Assembly (NCBI GenBank): GCA_016784875.1
Contig: JADHTX010000003.1
Location: 1 to 36,090 of the forward strand
Length of the DNA stretch: 36,090 nt
From: Methylobacter sp.
GTDB lineage: Bacteria > Pseudomonadota > Gammaproteobacteria > Methylococcales > Methylomonadaceae
Direction: 5' to 3'
Shown here: positions 1 through 7,843 of the stretch, piece by piece
Position numbering within the stretch: position 1 is the first letter of the stretch
How the letters are laid out: the number at the start of each line of letters is the position of its first letter
Made by a program: the position numbers and the translations under genes
Notes under the pieces: model-generated
Told to the model about the DNA's origin: nothing
Database searches by the model: none
The model's input: only the letters and a program-made list of their open reading frames with translations

Positions 1-136
1 CTCTTGGTAACCGTGCTTCCCTGTTGGGTAGTTACCAAGAGTTTCTTTGGGCACCCTTGCCTTCGCCTACATTTTCCCTTCTCACAGGGCAATGACTGGA
101 CTTTCACCAGTTAGCTGACTACCATGCCAGTCGCAC
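1..136 (-). ncRNA. Group II intron-like RNA, 5' end (domain I region), truncated by window edge
   Basis: Minus strand reads GTGCGACTGGCATGGTAGTCAGCTAACTGGTGAAAGTCCAGTC..., starting with the GUGYG 5' splice-site consensus at 136; 11-bp perfect inverted repeat CTCTTGGTAAC (1-11)/GTTACCAAGAG (31-41). Confidence 0.5.
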
Positions 137-261
137 AACGCCTGTTCTCGCTATCGCTCGAACCGGCTTATTTCGGCCTACAGAGCTAATAACTTAAACG
201 CAATTATCTAAAATTATATATAATTAAAACACAGATTCTTAGCTACTACCGGACATTGATC

Positions 262-576
262 ATGGCATTAAAATTTTATGACAGCCCATTTCACGTTAAT
301 CACGATGCGGAAACGGCAAGCAAAATGGTCATGAAAATGGATTTATCCATCATGCTCAGCCGTTTAATCGAGAGCAAACAATGGACACAGGCGCAGGCGG
401 CTGAACAGCTTGGCGTCAAACAATCGCGCATATCCGATTTGGTAAACGCAAAAATTGAAAAATTCACCATTGATGCGTTGTTCGATATGCTCGATAAATT
501 CGGCTTTCAAATAAGCTGGTCTATGCCGTCATTACAGAAAGCCACTATGGTTATAAAAGCTAAAACGACTCAGTGA
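262..576 (+). CDS. XRE-family HTH antitoxin-like protein (HTH_37/HigA type)
   Basis: HTH motif WTQAQAAEQLGVKQSRISDLVNAKIEKFTIDALFDMLDKFGF; ~100 aa; start MALKFYD at 262. Confidence 0.8.
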   Translation: MALKFYDSPFHVNHDAETASKMVMKMDLSIMLSRLIESKQWTQAQAAEQLGVKQSRISDLVNAKIEKFTIDALFDMLDKFGFQISWSMPSLQKATMVIKAKTTQ

Positions 577-908
577 GTTTTCTTTATCTCTGCCAGTAAC
601 TCTTTTAAGCGTTGCTCGGCCACTTTCATCGCTTGCCGGTCAACGCCGTTGGTTGTTTTGGCAAAGGCATGCAGCACAACAACCATATCCAGATATTTCG
701 CGATATAAATGCAACGAAAAGCCGGACTACCGTTTTTTCTCAATTCAATAACACCTGCTCCAATACTATCCAGATGGGTGATTGGTAATCTTGGTTCTTC
801 ATCAAATTGAATCCGTCTTAAGTCTTTACCAAACTCATCCTGTATCTTATCGGGCAAGTCTTTATATTCCCTTTCGGCGGCATCATTTACGAAGGCGAAT
901 TTTTTCAT
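570..908 (-). CDS. Phage-derived Gp49-like / RelE-HigB family toxin
   Basis: IELRKNGSPAFRCIYIAKYLDMVVVLHAFAKTTNGVDRQAMKVAEQRLKEL pattern of Gp49-like toxins; tail-to-tail overlap with the XRE gene. Confidence 0.75.
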   Translation of the reverse strand: MKKFAFVNDAAEREYKDLPDKIQDEFGKDLRRIQFDEEPRLPITHLDSIGAGVIELRKNGSPAFRCIYIAKYLDMVVVLHAFAKTTNGVDRQAMKVAEQRLKELLAEIKKTH

Positions 909-1120
909 CTACTAATTCCATTCGCGATAAGTTGCTTGACAACCCAGCCTGCAAAAATAAGATCAGATATGCCAATTACACCGAAAAGAATGAGAACCTC
1001 TACAGAGGCATTTTCGAGTTTGGTCGCACAGTAAATTAGTATTATGGGGATAGTAAGAGTAAAAATAAGGGGGATTTTTTCTAAATAAGAGAGTATTTCT
1101 GTAATATTTTCATTGATCAT
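905..1120 (-). CDS. Small two-TM hypothetical membrane protein
   Basis: 71 aa with two hydrophobic segments; stop overlaps the toxin start codon (ATGA on minus strand). Confidence 0.45.
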   Translation of the reverse strand: MINENITEILSYLEKIPLIFTLTIPIILIYCATKLENASVEVLILFGVIGISDLIFAGWVVKQLIANGISR

Positions 1121-1290
1121 AATATTGCCATTCAGTAGTTTTTTTGTAAGTATGTTCTCTGAAATAAATGAATATCAATAATAATTTTTTAATATTTTGT
1201 TATTTTAATTAACTTGTTGAATTTATTTGCATTATTATTTTATAATGCTTGGTAATTATAGATATATGCAATGTATTTAATACCTACAAG

Positions 1291-1380
1291 TAACTATGAG
1301 CAACTATGAGCAACTATGAGCAACTATGAGCAACTATGAGTAATTATGAGTAATTATGAGTAATTATGAGTAATTATGAG
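1291..1380. repeat. 10-bp tandem repeat, nine units (1x TAACTATGAG, 4x CAACTATGAG, 4x TAATTATGAG)
   Basis: Direct reading; perfect 10-bp phase. Confidence 0.97.
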
Positions 1381-1394
1381 TAACGTATATTATA

Positions 1395-1535
1395 CCTATA
1401 GGAATGCTGCTAATTTAGATGCTACTTATACCAAGATTTCTTATTTAGATACTACTTAATAGCAAGATTGTTTATTTAGATACTACCTATAGAAAGGTTG
1501 CTTATTTAGATGCTACCTAAAGAAAAATTATCTTA
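1395..1535. repeat. Degenerate 30-31 bp tandem repeat, about 4.5 units (TTAGATRCTACYTA...)
   Basis: TTAGAT core at 1415, 1445, 1476 and 1506 with similar flanks. Confidence 0.85.
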
Positions 1536-1541
1536 TTCAGA

Positions 1542-1961
1542 ATGCTTCATGTACAATTCCATAGGAGTGCACCAGAAATGATACATAAACAACTAGCTAC
1601 AGTAATCAAGAACAGCAGCCCAAAACTTTCGGTTAAGTTTTTCCAGCAAGAAGCTTCCAAGTCTGAGCCTGTTCGTGATTGGCTTAAGTCCTTACCGGAA
1701 GATGAAAGAAAAGCTATAGGCGAAGACATTAAAGCTGCTCAATATGGTTGGCCGTTGGGTTTGCCCTTGGTCGGTCATATTGATGGTGACATTTGGGAAG
1801 TTCGCACAAAACTGGCAAACCGAATTGCTCGTGTATTGTTTGTGGTCGAGGGTGAAACGCTGGTGCTTCTGCATGGGTTTATCAAGAAAACCCAAAAAAC
1901 CCCGAGGCAGGAACTAGAGCTTGCCAAGGATAGATTAAAAATATTGAGGGGTACGAAATGA
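1542..1961 (+). CDS. Phage-derived Gp49-like / HigB family toxin
   Basis: GDIWEVRTKLANRIARVLFVVEGETLVLLHGFIKKTQKTPRQELELAKDRLK; true start may be 1578 (MIHKQ). Confidence 0.82.
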   Translation: MLHVQFHRSAPEMIHKQLATVIKNSSPKLSVKFFQQEASKSEPVRDWLKSLPEDERKAIGEDIKAAQYGWPLGLPLVGHIDGDIWEVRTKLANRIARVLFVVEGETLVLLHGFIKKTQKTPRQELELAKDRLKILRGTK

Positions 1962-2257
1962 ACCAACATATTGGCTCTGACTTTGACGATTTTCTCCAAG
2001 AACAAGGTATTTTTGAAGAGGTGGAAGCAGCGGCAATAAAAAAGGTGATTGCCTGCATGATTGCGCAGGCGATGGCCGATACGCATATCAGCAAAAGTGA
2101 AATGGCTAAACGCATGAAAACCAGCCGCGCTCAATTGGATAGATTACTCGATCCTAATTGCCATTCCGTTACCTTGGCAACGCTGACCAAAGCCGCCGCT
2201 GCTATCGGTAAAAAAATTTCCATTAGCTTTGAAGATAGAGACACGCAAACGGTTTGA
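1958..2257 (+). CDS. XRE/Fis-like HTH antitoxin (HigA type)
   Basis: ISKSEMAKRMKTSRAQLDRLLDPNCHSVTLATLTKAAAAIGKKISISF; 4-bp ATGA overlap with the toxin gene. Confidence 0.85.
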   Translation: MNQHIGSDFDDFLQEQGIFEEVEAAAIKKVIACMIAQAMADTHISKSEMAKRMKTSRAQLDRLLDPNCHSVTLATLTKAAAAIGKKISISFEDRDTQTV

Positions 2258-2481
2258 TACTCTCGAAACTAACGCTGTAAGACTGATTAACTCTGTAGGG
2301 ATTCGCCGATAGGCAATTCACCGCAACTTCGGTACGCTGTGCGTGTGCGATGATTGCTAATTTCCGCCTCGCTTGAAAAACTGTCGTTGTTCATATTCCA
2401 TACAATTCGCTGGTTCACACTCTCTCCAGCTTGGGAGCTAGCACACCTCTTGCTGAAATGACAGTGTCTCGCAACGCGGTA

Positions 2482-2509
2482 GGCTGGGCTGAACACAAGG
2501 AAGCCCAAC
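2482..2509. repeat. Short palindromic intergenic repeat (GGCTGGGCTGAAC...GGAAGCCCAAC)
   Basis: GCTGGGCT/AGCCCAAC imperfect hairpin; resembles common GTTGGGCTTC...AGCCCAAC dispersed repeats. Confidence 0.4.
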
Positions 2510-2579
2510 AAATCGAAACCTTGAATGTTAGGCTTCGCTATCGATCTGTCCAACTTACCGTGCTTGACGGAGGTTACCC

Positions 2580-3074
2580 ATGAGTGAAATAACCAAACAA
2601 GAGCTTGAACACATTACCCAACGTTATCAGGAGCTGATAGCGTCGCAGCAAACGCTATTACTTTCGACGGCTTCAGCAAACGGCGTTCCTGACATCAGTT
2701 ACGCGCCTTTTGTTCGTGACGATGCCGGAGTCTTTTATATCTATGTCAGCGATATGGCCTGCCATACGGTTAATTTGCTGAATAACCCGCAGGCATCGAT
2801 ATTGTTTATCCGTCCGGAATTCGAATCGCCAAACCTTTTTGCCCGAGAACGGGCGGTGCTAAGTTGCAGCGTCTCGGAAATAATCCGTGACGATGCAACT
2901 TACGCTGAGCGGATACAAGCCTTGCAGGATAAGTTTGGCGAGGTGGTTAGCGTGTTGCGTTCGTTACCGGATTTCCATTTGTTTGCCTTGCGCCCGGAAA
3001 ACGGGCGGTACGTTATTGGTTTCGGTCGCGCCTTTCGTATTAATGTGAATGGTGGTTCCTTGCGTCATATCTAG
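2580..3074 (+). CDS. HugZ-like / pyridoxamine 5'-phosphate oxidase-fold family protein
   Basis: TLLLSTASANGVPDISYAPFVRDDAGVFYIYVSDMACHTVNLLNNPQASILFI...FGRAFRIN typical of HugZ-type split-barrel proteins. Confidence 0.85.
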   Translation: MSEITKQELEHITQRYQELIASQQTLLLSTASANGVPDISYAPFVRDDAGVFYIYVSDMACHTVNLLNNPQASILFIRPEFESPNLFARERAVLSCSVSEIIRDDATYAERIQALQDKFGEVVSVLRSLPDFHLFALRPENGRYVIGFGRAFRINVNGGSLRHI

Positions 3075-3201
3075 CCGTAAATAACTGGGCTAAGGATAAT
3101 CTAATCTTTGCTTGAATTTTTTATGCCCGATTGTTTTTGATATAGTGCGTCTACTCCCGGTCACAACATTTTGCGGCTTTTAATTATTCTTAAAGGAACC
3201 C

Positions 3202-3705
3202 ATGGCATTCAGTAACTCGGTAACGGCAAAGATGGTGGACTTCATCCGGGACATCGGTATCGAAGTCGTTGAAATACCGCTTCAGGAACAGACATTTATT
3301 CCCGGCGTGTATATTGAAAAGGGAAAATTGCTGGTTGACCAAGATAAATTACTTTATCCCGGCGATTTACTCCACGAAGCGGCGCATATCGCGATGATTC
3401 CAAGCCGCCTGAGGTGTTACGCAACCGGTAATGTCGGGCAAATCGCCGAAATCGGCAATTCCTACGAAATCGAATCGATTGCCTGGTCTTGGGCCGCTGT
3501 TGTTGCCCTTGGAATCGACCCTGAAATACTCTTCCACAATAAAGGCTATAAAGGCGGGGCTCAAGGGCTTCTGTTTAATTTCCAGATGGGGATATATATC
3601 GGTATTAAAGGCATTGAAGATGCGGAAATGGCTTATGCCGACAATAAGGCCGCAGAATTAGGCGTAGCACCTTTTCCCATCATGCAAAAATGGCTTCGCG
3701 ATTGA
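3202..3705 (+). CDS. Hypothetical protein with HExxH (HEAAH) putative zincin motif
   Basis: 167 aa; DLLHEAAHIAMIPSRLR; RBS-like AAAGGA upstream. Confidence 0.75.
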   Translation: MAFSNSVTAKMVDFIRDIGIEVVEIPLQEQTFIPGVYIEKGKLLVDQDKLLYPGDLLHEAAHIAMIPSRLRCYATGNVGQIAEIGNSYEIESIAWSWAAVVALGIDPEILFHNKGYKGGAQGLLFNFQMGIYIGIKGIEDAEMAYADNKAAELGVAPFPIMQKWLRD

Positions 3706-3812
3706 TTGCACACGCCGTAGATTAAAATTCGCTTTTTTCTATAGTCCTGTTCGAGCGACAGCCCCCGGCAGTTTTAAATAGACAACGGCAAAAAACATGA
3801 GATCGATTTGAA

Positions 3813-4577
3813 ATGAAACTGATAAAAACAACCTATGTTATCGGCATTTTTATAAGCTTATTAGGCTGTAGCGCTAGACCACTGCACTATGATAAAGCCA
3901 TTGTCGAGCCCGGCATTGTGGCTACGGCAATCGAGTTAGAAGACCGGTTGAATAAAAGGCAAGGTGTAACTGCGGCTGAAGGCGAACGCTGGTTTGAGGT
4001 GATTCAAGGCTCTATCCCTGTGGTAATTACTGTCCCGCATTCAACGGCTCCGTTTCGAGAGGGTAAACGGCGGTTTTCCGATGGCGGCGGCACGGCGGCT
4101 CTAGCCGTTGCGATTGGGCGGATAACTGGGGCAACGGTTATTTATACGACCTACGAAGGGCCGTCCGATCCGAATTTTTACGACGACAATGCATTTAAAG
4201 AGCAATTAAAGGCCATTTTAGTAAAGTCTAATCCCAAGTATGTGCTGGATATTCATAGCAGCCATCCTTATCGTTCCTATGATGTGGATATTGGCACTAT
4301 GAGTGGGCAATCCCTGCTCGGCAATAATGATTTGCTTGAAAACTTGTTGGAGCATTTCCGTAGAGAAGGCATAACTCATATTTCTAATAATCGTTTTGCT
4401 GCATCAAAAAACCAAACGATTACTAAATTCTCTAGTGCTAATGGGATTCCGGCCATTCAACTGGAGTTCAATTCAACTTGGGTAAATCCATCCAACGGCA
4501 ATATCCAAGCGCAACGGTTTTCGCTATTGATACAGGCATTGGTTCGATTTATAAACTCATCGGTCGAGGAGCTTTAG
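3813..4577 (+). CDS. Lipoprotein, N-formylglutamate amidohydrolase-like
   Basis: Lipobox LLGC; PVVITVPHSTAPFREGKRRFSDGGGTAALAVAI...VLDIHSSHPYRSYDVDIGT. Confidence 0.55.
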   Translation: MKLIKTTYVIGIFISLLGCSARPLHYDKAIVEPGIVATAIELEDRLNKRQGVTAAEGERWFEVIQGSIPVVITVPHSTAPFREGKRRFSDGGGTAALAVAIGRITGATVIYTTYEGPSDPNFYDDNAFKEQLKAILVKSNPKYVLDIHSSHPYRSYDVDIGTMSGQSLLGNNDLLENLLEHFRREGITHISNNRFAASKNQTITKFSSANGIPAIQLEFNSTWVNPSNGNIQAQRFSLLIQALVRFINSSVEEL

Positions 4578-4586
4578 GGACGGCAA

Positions 4587-4618
4587 TAAAAAGGGCGGGA
4601 TTCTCCCTGCCCTTTTTC
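4587..4618. terminator. Bidirectional rho-independent terminator between convergent genes
   Basis: AAAAAGGGCGGGA-TTC-TCCCTGCCCTTTTT stem with A/T tracts. Confidence 0.8.
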
Positions 4619-4638
4619 GCTTGATGTCGTAATGTCGG

Positions 4639-5271
4639 TTATTTAAGCACTTCCAGCTGCACTCTACGATTGTTGGTGCGGCCTGTTTCTGTCTCATTGG
4701 TGTCGATAGGTTGAGTGAATCCGTAGCCTCGGGCGGTTAATGTTCTCTTTGCATAAGCGCTGCCGCTTAAATAGTCTTTAACAGCCGTTGCTCGGCGCTC
4801 GGATAATATTTGGTTGTGATCTGCGCTGCCGGTATTACTGGTGTGGCCTTGCACTTCAATGTGAATGTCGGGGTTGTCTTTAATAACGGCAATTACGTTA
4901 TCGAGTTCAGGGTAATATTGGGGGTTAATGTCGCTTTTATCGTTATCGAATTTTACGTCAACAGTCCAACAGCCAAATGAGTTAACGTGAGCGCCTTTTA
5001 AGGTGTTCGGGCATTTATCAGTACAATTGTTGATGCCGTCGATATCGTCATCCAGCGTCGAGCAGTCGGCAACCGGTGTTGGGGGTGCGGATTTTACGGC
5101 AGCATGGTGAGCCCCTACAAATTCTCTGAACGGATGAGGCGCGCAACCCAATATGTAGGCAGTCTTAAGGAATGTTAATTCGTCGCATAGATCCATAGAT
5201 CCTGGTTGCGAGGCGCAACCGGGGATAAGTGTGCTTGCAATAGCTGCGGTAGCGATAAGTATTTTTTTCAT
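4639..5271 (-). CDS. OmpA-family outer membrane (peptidoglycan-binding) lipoprotein
   Basis: Start MKKILIATAAIASTLIPGC at 5271; C-terminal VKFDNDKSDINPQYYPELDNV...VQGHTSNTGSADHNQILSERRA. Confidence 0.9.
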   Translation of the reverse strand: MKKILIATAAIASTLIPGCASQPGSMDLCDELTFLKTAYILGCAPHPFREFVGAHHAAVKSAPPTPVADCSTLDDDIDGINNCTDKCPNTLKGAHVNSFGCWTVDVKFDNDKSDINPQYYPELDNVIAVIKDNPDIHIEVQGHTSNTGSADHNQILSERRATAVKDYLSGSAYAKRTLTARGYGFTQPIDTNETETGRTNNRRVQLEVLK

Positions 5272-5354
5272 GAAATATTTCCTTGTCAACAAACCGGTCA
5301 AGATAACACAGGTTAATTTTTGGAAGAAGCATGCACCGCGCGATTAAGTTGCGT

Positions 5355-7295
5355 TTAACCATTTATCTTTGCTTGATACATACCTTGATCGGCTTGGTGA
5401 ATCAGGGTGTTGATTTCTGTCGCGTCGTCGGGATAAAGGCTGATGCCGATGCTGGCGCTGATATTGATATTTTGATCTTTAATCGCACAAGGTTGGCAAA
5501 TCAAATCCTGAAGTTTATCGGCTACCATTTGTGCATTTTCAAGTGAGCCTATGTCTTGAAGAATGAGCAAAAATTCGTCGCCGCCTAATCTGCCGACGTA
5601 ATCGCAGTCGCGAATGGCTTGCTGGAGACGTTGCGCTATGATTTGCAACAGTATATCGCCCGACTCGTGTCCCAGTCTGTCGTTAACCGGTTTGAAATTG
5701 TTTAGGTCGAGGAACAGGATAGCCAGTTTGTTTTGTTGTCGAGCAGCTGTCGCCAACGATTGTTTTAATAGATTAATAATCAATGCCCGGTTCGGTAACG
5801 AAGTCAGGTAATCGTAATGCGCGGCTAGGTCAAGCTGTTGCTCCAAGCGTTTTTGTTCGGTAATATCACGAGCCATGCAGATGATGAAGTTAGATTGATC
5901 GTGGCTATCCTTAAAAGGAGCGTTCAGCCATTCGCATAAAATTTCACTGCCGTCCTGCTTGATGTTGACGCTTTCGATGCGAGAAACGGTGTGTTTTTGA
6001 TGAACGGCAGCCAGGACTTGTTCTATTTCATGACGATTTTCCGGAGGGATAATTTTTGAGGCATTTTCACCCAGAATGTCTTCAGCGCGCCAAAGAAACG
6101 TTTTTTCGGCTTGGGCATTCCAGCTTCTAATTCGGTTTTGATCATCCAGCACGATTAAACTTAGCGGCGCATAGTCGAACATGGTTTTAAGCCGGGCTTC
6201 ATTGATGTGCGCTGTACGGTAGAATCGAAACAGAATCACGAACAGCACACTTAACAGTAACAAGCATGCGGCGACATAATACAGTGTGTTTTTGAGTTTT
6301 TTCAAATCGAGTTCGCTGTTAGGAAAATGCAGCATCGCTTCGACATCGAAATGCTCCGGCAGCAGTCCGAGTTGGTGATAGGTCTCGGCAATATGTTGCC
6401 AGCGACCGATATTCATATAGCCAGGATCAATCAATTCCGGTTGCATTAAGTCATGCATCACTTTTGCTTCAAACTGCAAATGCTCAATGCTGTGGCGCTG
6501 CGAGTAACGCTGGAAAATCAGTTGTGCGATTTCATCAGGATTTTGCATGGCGTAACGCCAACCGCGCAACGACGCTTCTCTAAACGCTTTGACTCGTTGC
6601 GGATGTTCTTTCAACTCGGTTTCAAGTGTAAAGAAATTATCGCCGTAAAAATCAATCGCGCTCGTCCGTGGACTGAATTGATTGTATGCACGGCCCAATT
6701 GCTGGAGTAAAAACGGTTCATCAGTAACATACACCGACATTGCGTCGGTTTTCCCCGACAGGAGGTCGTTTAAATCCAGGCTGTGATGTTGTAGCTCGAA
6801 GGCGTTGCGAGTAAAGCCTTCTTGTAACAGATAAGCGAATAATTCAGCCGAACTTGGTTCGATCATTAGCTTGCGGCCAACGAGTTTATGGATGTTGTCG
6901 ATCTCCGACTCGGCCAAGGTGATCAAGTTCAGTGGCGAATGCTGTAAAATTACGCCAAGCACGACAACGGCGTCGCCACGATGGCGGTTTAAGATCAATT
7001 CACTGGTGCCGACGCCGAACTGGGCGCGTCCGGCAAGCACTTCCCGAGCCGGATCTAAAGCGGGAGACGCTTCAACAATAGTGACGTCAAGTCCCGCTTC
7101 CCGGTAAAAACCCTTTTCTTTGGCGGCATAGTAACCGGCAAATTGAAATTGATGTTTCCATTTCAATTGCAGGGTGACCGGTTCCAGCTCAACCGACCAA
7201 GCCGGGTTAGCAGCAAGCAGTACCCAAGCTATCGAAAGGATTTGAAAGAGGTATTTACAGGCGCTAAGCACAATTGCATTCGCCGATGTCTTCAA
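5355..7295 (-). CDS. NMT1/THI5-like periplasmic sensor - TM - PAS - GGDEF diguanylate cyclase
   Basis: LQLKWKHQFQFAGYYAAKEKGFYREAGLDVTI (NMT1/THI5), PAS ARLKTMFDYAPLSLIVLDDQNRIRSWN, RDCDYVGRLGGDEF (I-site RxxD plus GGDEF). Confidence 0.93.
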   Translation of the reverse strand: MKTSANAIVLSACKYLFQILSIAWVLLAANPAWSVELEPVTLQLKWKHQFQFAGYYAAKEKGFYREAGLDVTIVEASPALDPAREVLAGRAQFGVGTSELILNRHRGDAVVVLGVILQHSPLNLITLAESEIDNIHKLVGRKLMIEPSSAELFAYLLQEGFTRNAFELQHHSLDLNDLLSGKTDAMSVYVTDEPFLLQQLGRAYNQFSPRTSAIDFYGDNFFTLETELKEHPQRVKAFREASLRGWRYAMQNPDEIAQLIFQRYSQRHSIEHLQFEAKVMHDLMQPELIDPGYMNIGRWQHIAETYHQLGLLPEHFDVEAMLHFPNSELDLKKLKNTLYYVAACLLLLSVLFVILFRFYRTAHINEARLKTMFDYAPLSLIVLDDQNRIRSWNAQAEKTFLWRAEDILGENASKIIPPENRHEIEQVLAAVHQKHTVSRIESVNIKQDGSEILCEWLNAPFKDSHDQSNFIICMARDITEQKRLEQQLDLAAHYDYLTSLPNRALIINLLKQSLATAARQQNKLAILFLDLNNFKPVNDRLGHESGDILLQIIAQRLQQAIRDCDYVGRLGGDEFLLILQDIGSLENAQMVADKLQDLICQPCAIKDQNINISASIGISLYPDDATEINTLIHQADQGMYQAKING

Positions 7296-7716
7296 ACCAG
7301 ATTTGCGGGGATTGTTCGATAAAGCGCCGCATCAACGCGATACAATCGGCATCGTTCATTTCAACGATCTTTACTCCGGCATCTTTAAGCCAATCCAGAT
7401 GGCCTTCGAAGTTGACCGATTCCCCAACTACTACGGTGCCGATATTGAATTGCCGGATTAAGCCAGAACAATACCAGCATGGCGCAAGCGTGGTCACTAA
7501 AATTTTGTCACGATAGTTGGTTTGGCGGCCTGCTTTACGAAAGGCATCTGTTTCTCCGTGAATAGAGGGATCGTTATCCTGTACCCTGCGATTGCGACCG
7601 CGTCCGAGTAAGTTGCCATTAGCGTCGAACAACGCTGCGCCGACCGGCACACCGCCCTCATCAAAGCCGGCTTGTGCTTCGGCAAACGCCACGGTCAACA
7701 TATTTGCATAGTTCAT
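7264..7716 (-). CDS. Cytosine deaminase-family nucleoside/base deaminase
   Basis: IHGETDAFRKAGRQ...TTLAPCWYCSGLI (H[A/G]E and PCxxC zinc motifs); start MNYANML at 7716. Confidence 0.9.
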   Translation of the reverse strand: MNYANMLTVAFAEAQAGFDEGGVPVGAALFDANGNLLGRGRNRRVQDNDPSIHGETDAFRKAGRQTNYRDKILVTTLAPCWYCSGLIRQFNIGTVVVGESVNFEGHLDWLKDAGVKIVEMNDADCIALMRRFIEQSPQIWFEDIGECNCA

Positions 7717-7843
7717 CAAGAATTCTCTATAGTAAGCGCATAGTTTCAAAGCATGAATTTATTCAATAAATCCCGCACCTTTAGGTAAATCGCTAACATA
7801 ATATTTTATCAGCGCTTGTCCGTGTATCTATAGCAACTAATTT

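Noticed and set aside
1291-1535. CRISPR array
   Set aside because: Units are contiguous 10-bp and ~30-bp tandem repeats lacking spacers.
2287-2553. Minus-strand 88-aa ORF
   Set aside because: No recognisable domain; overlaps a palindromic dispersed-repeat-like sequence; likely intergenic repeat debris.
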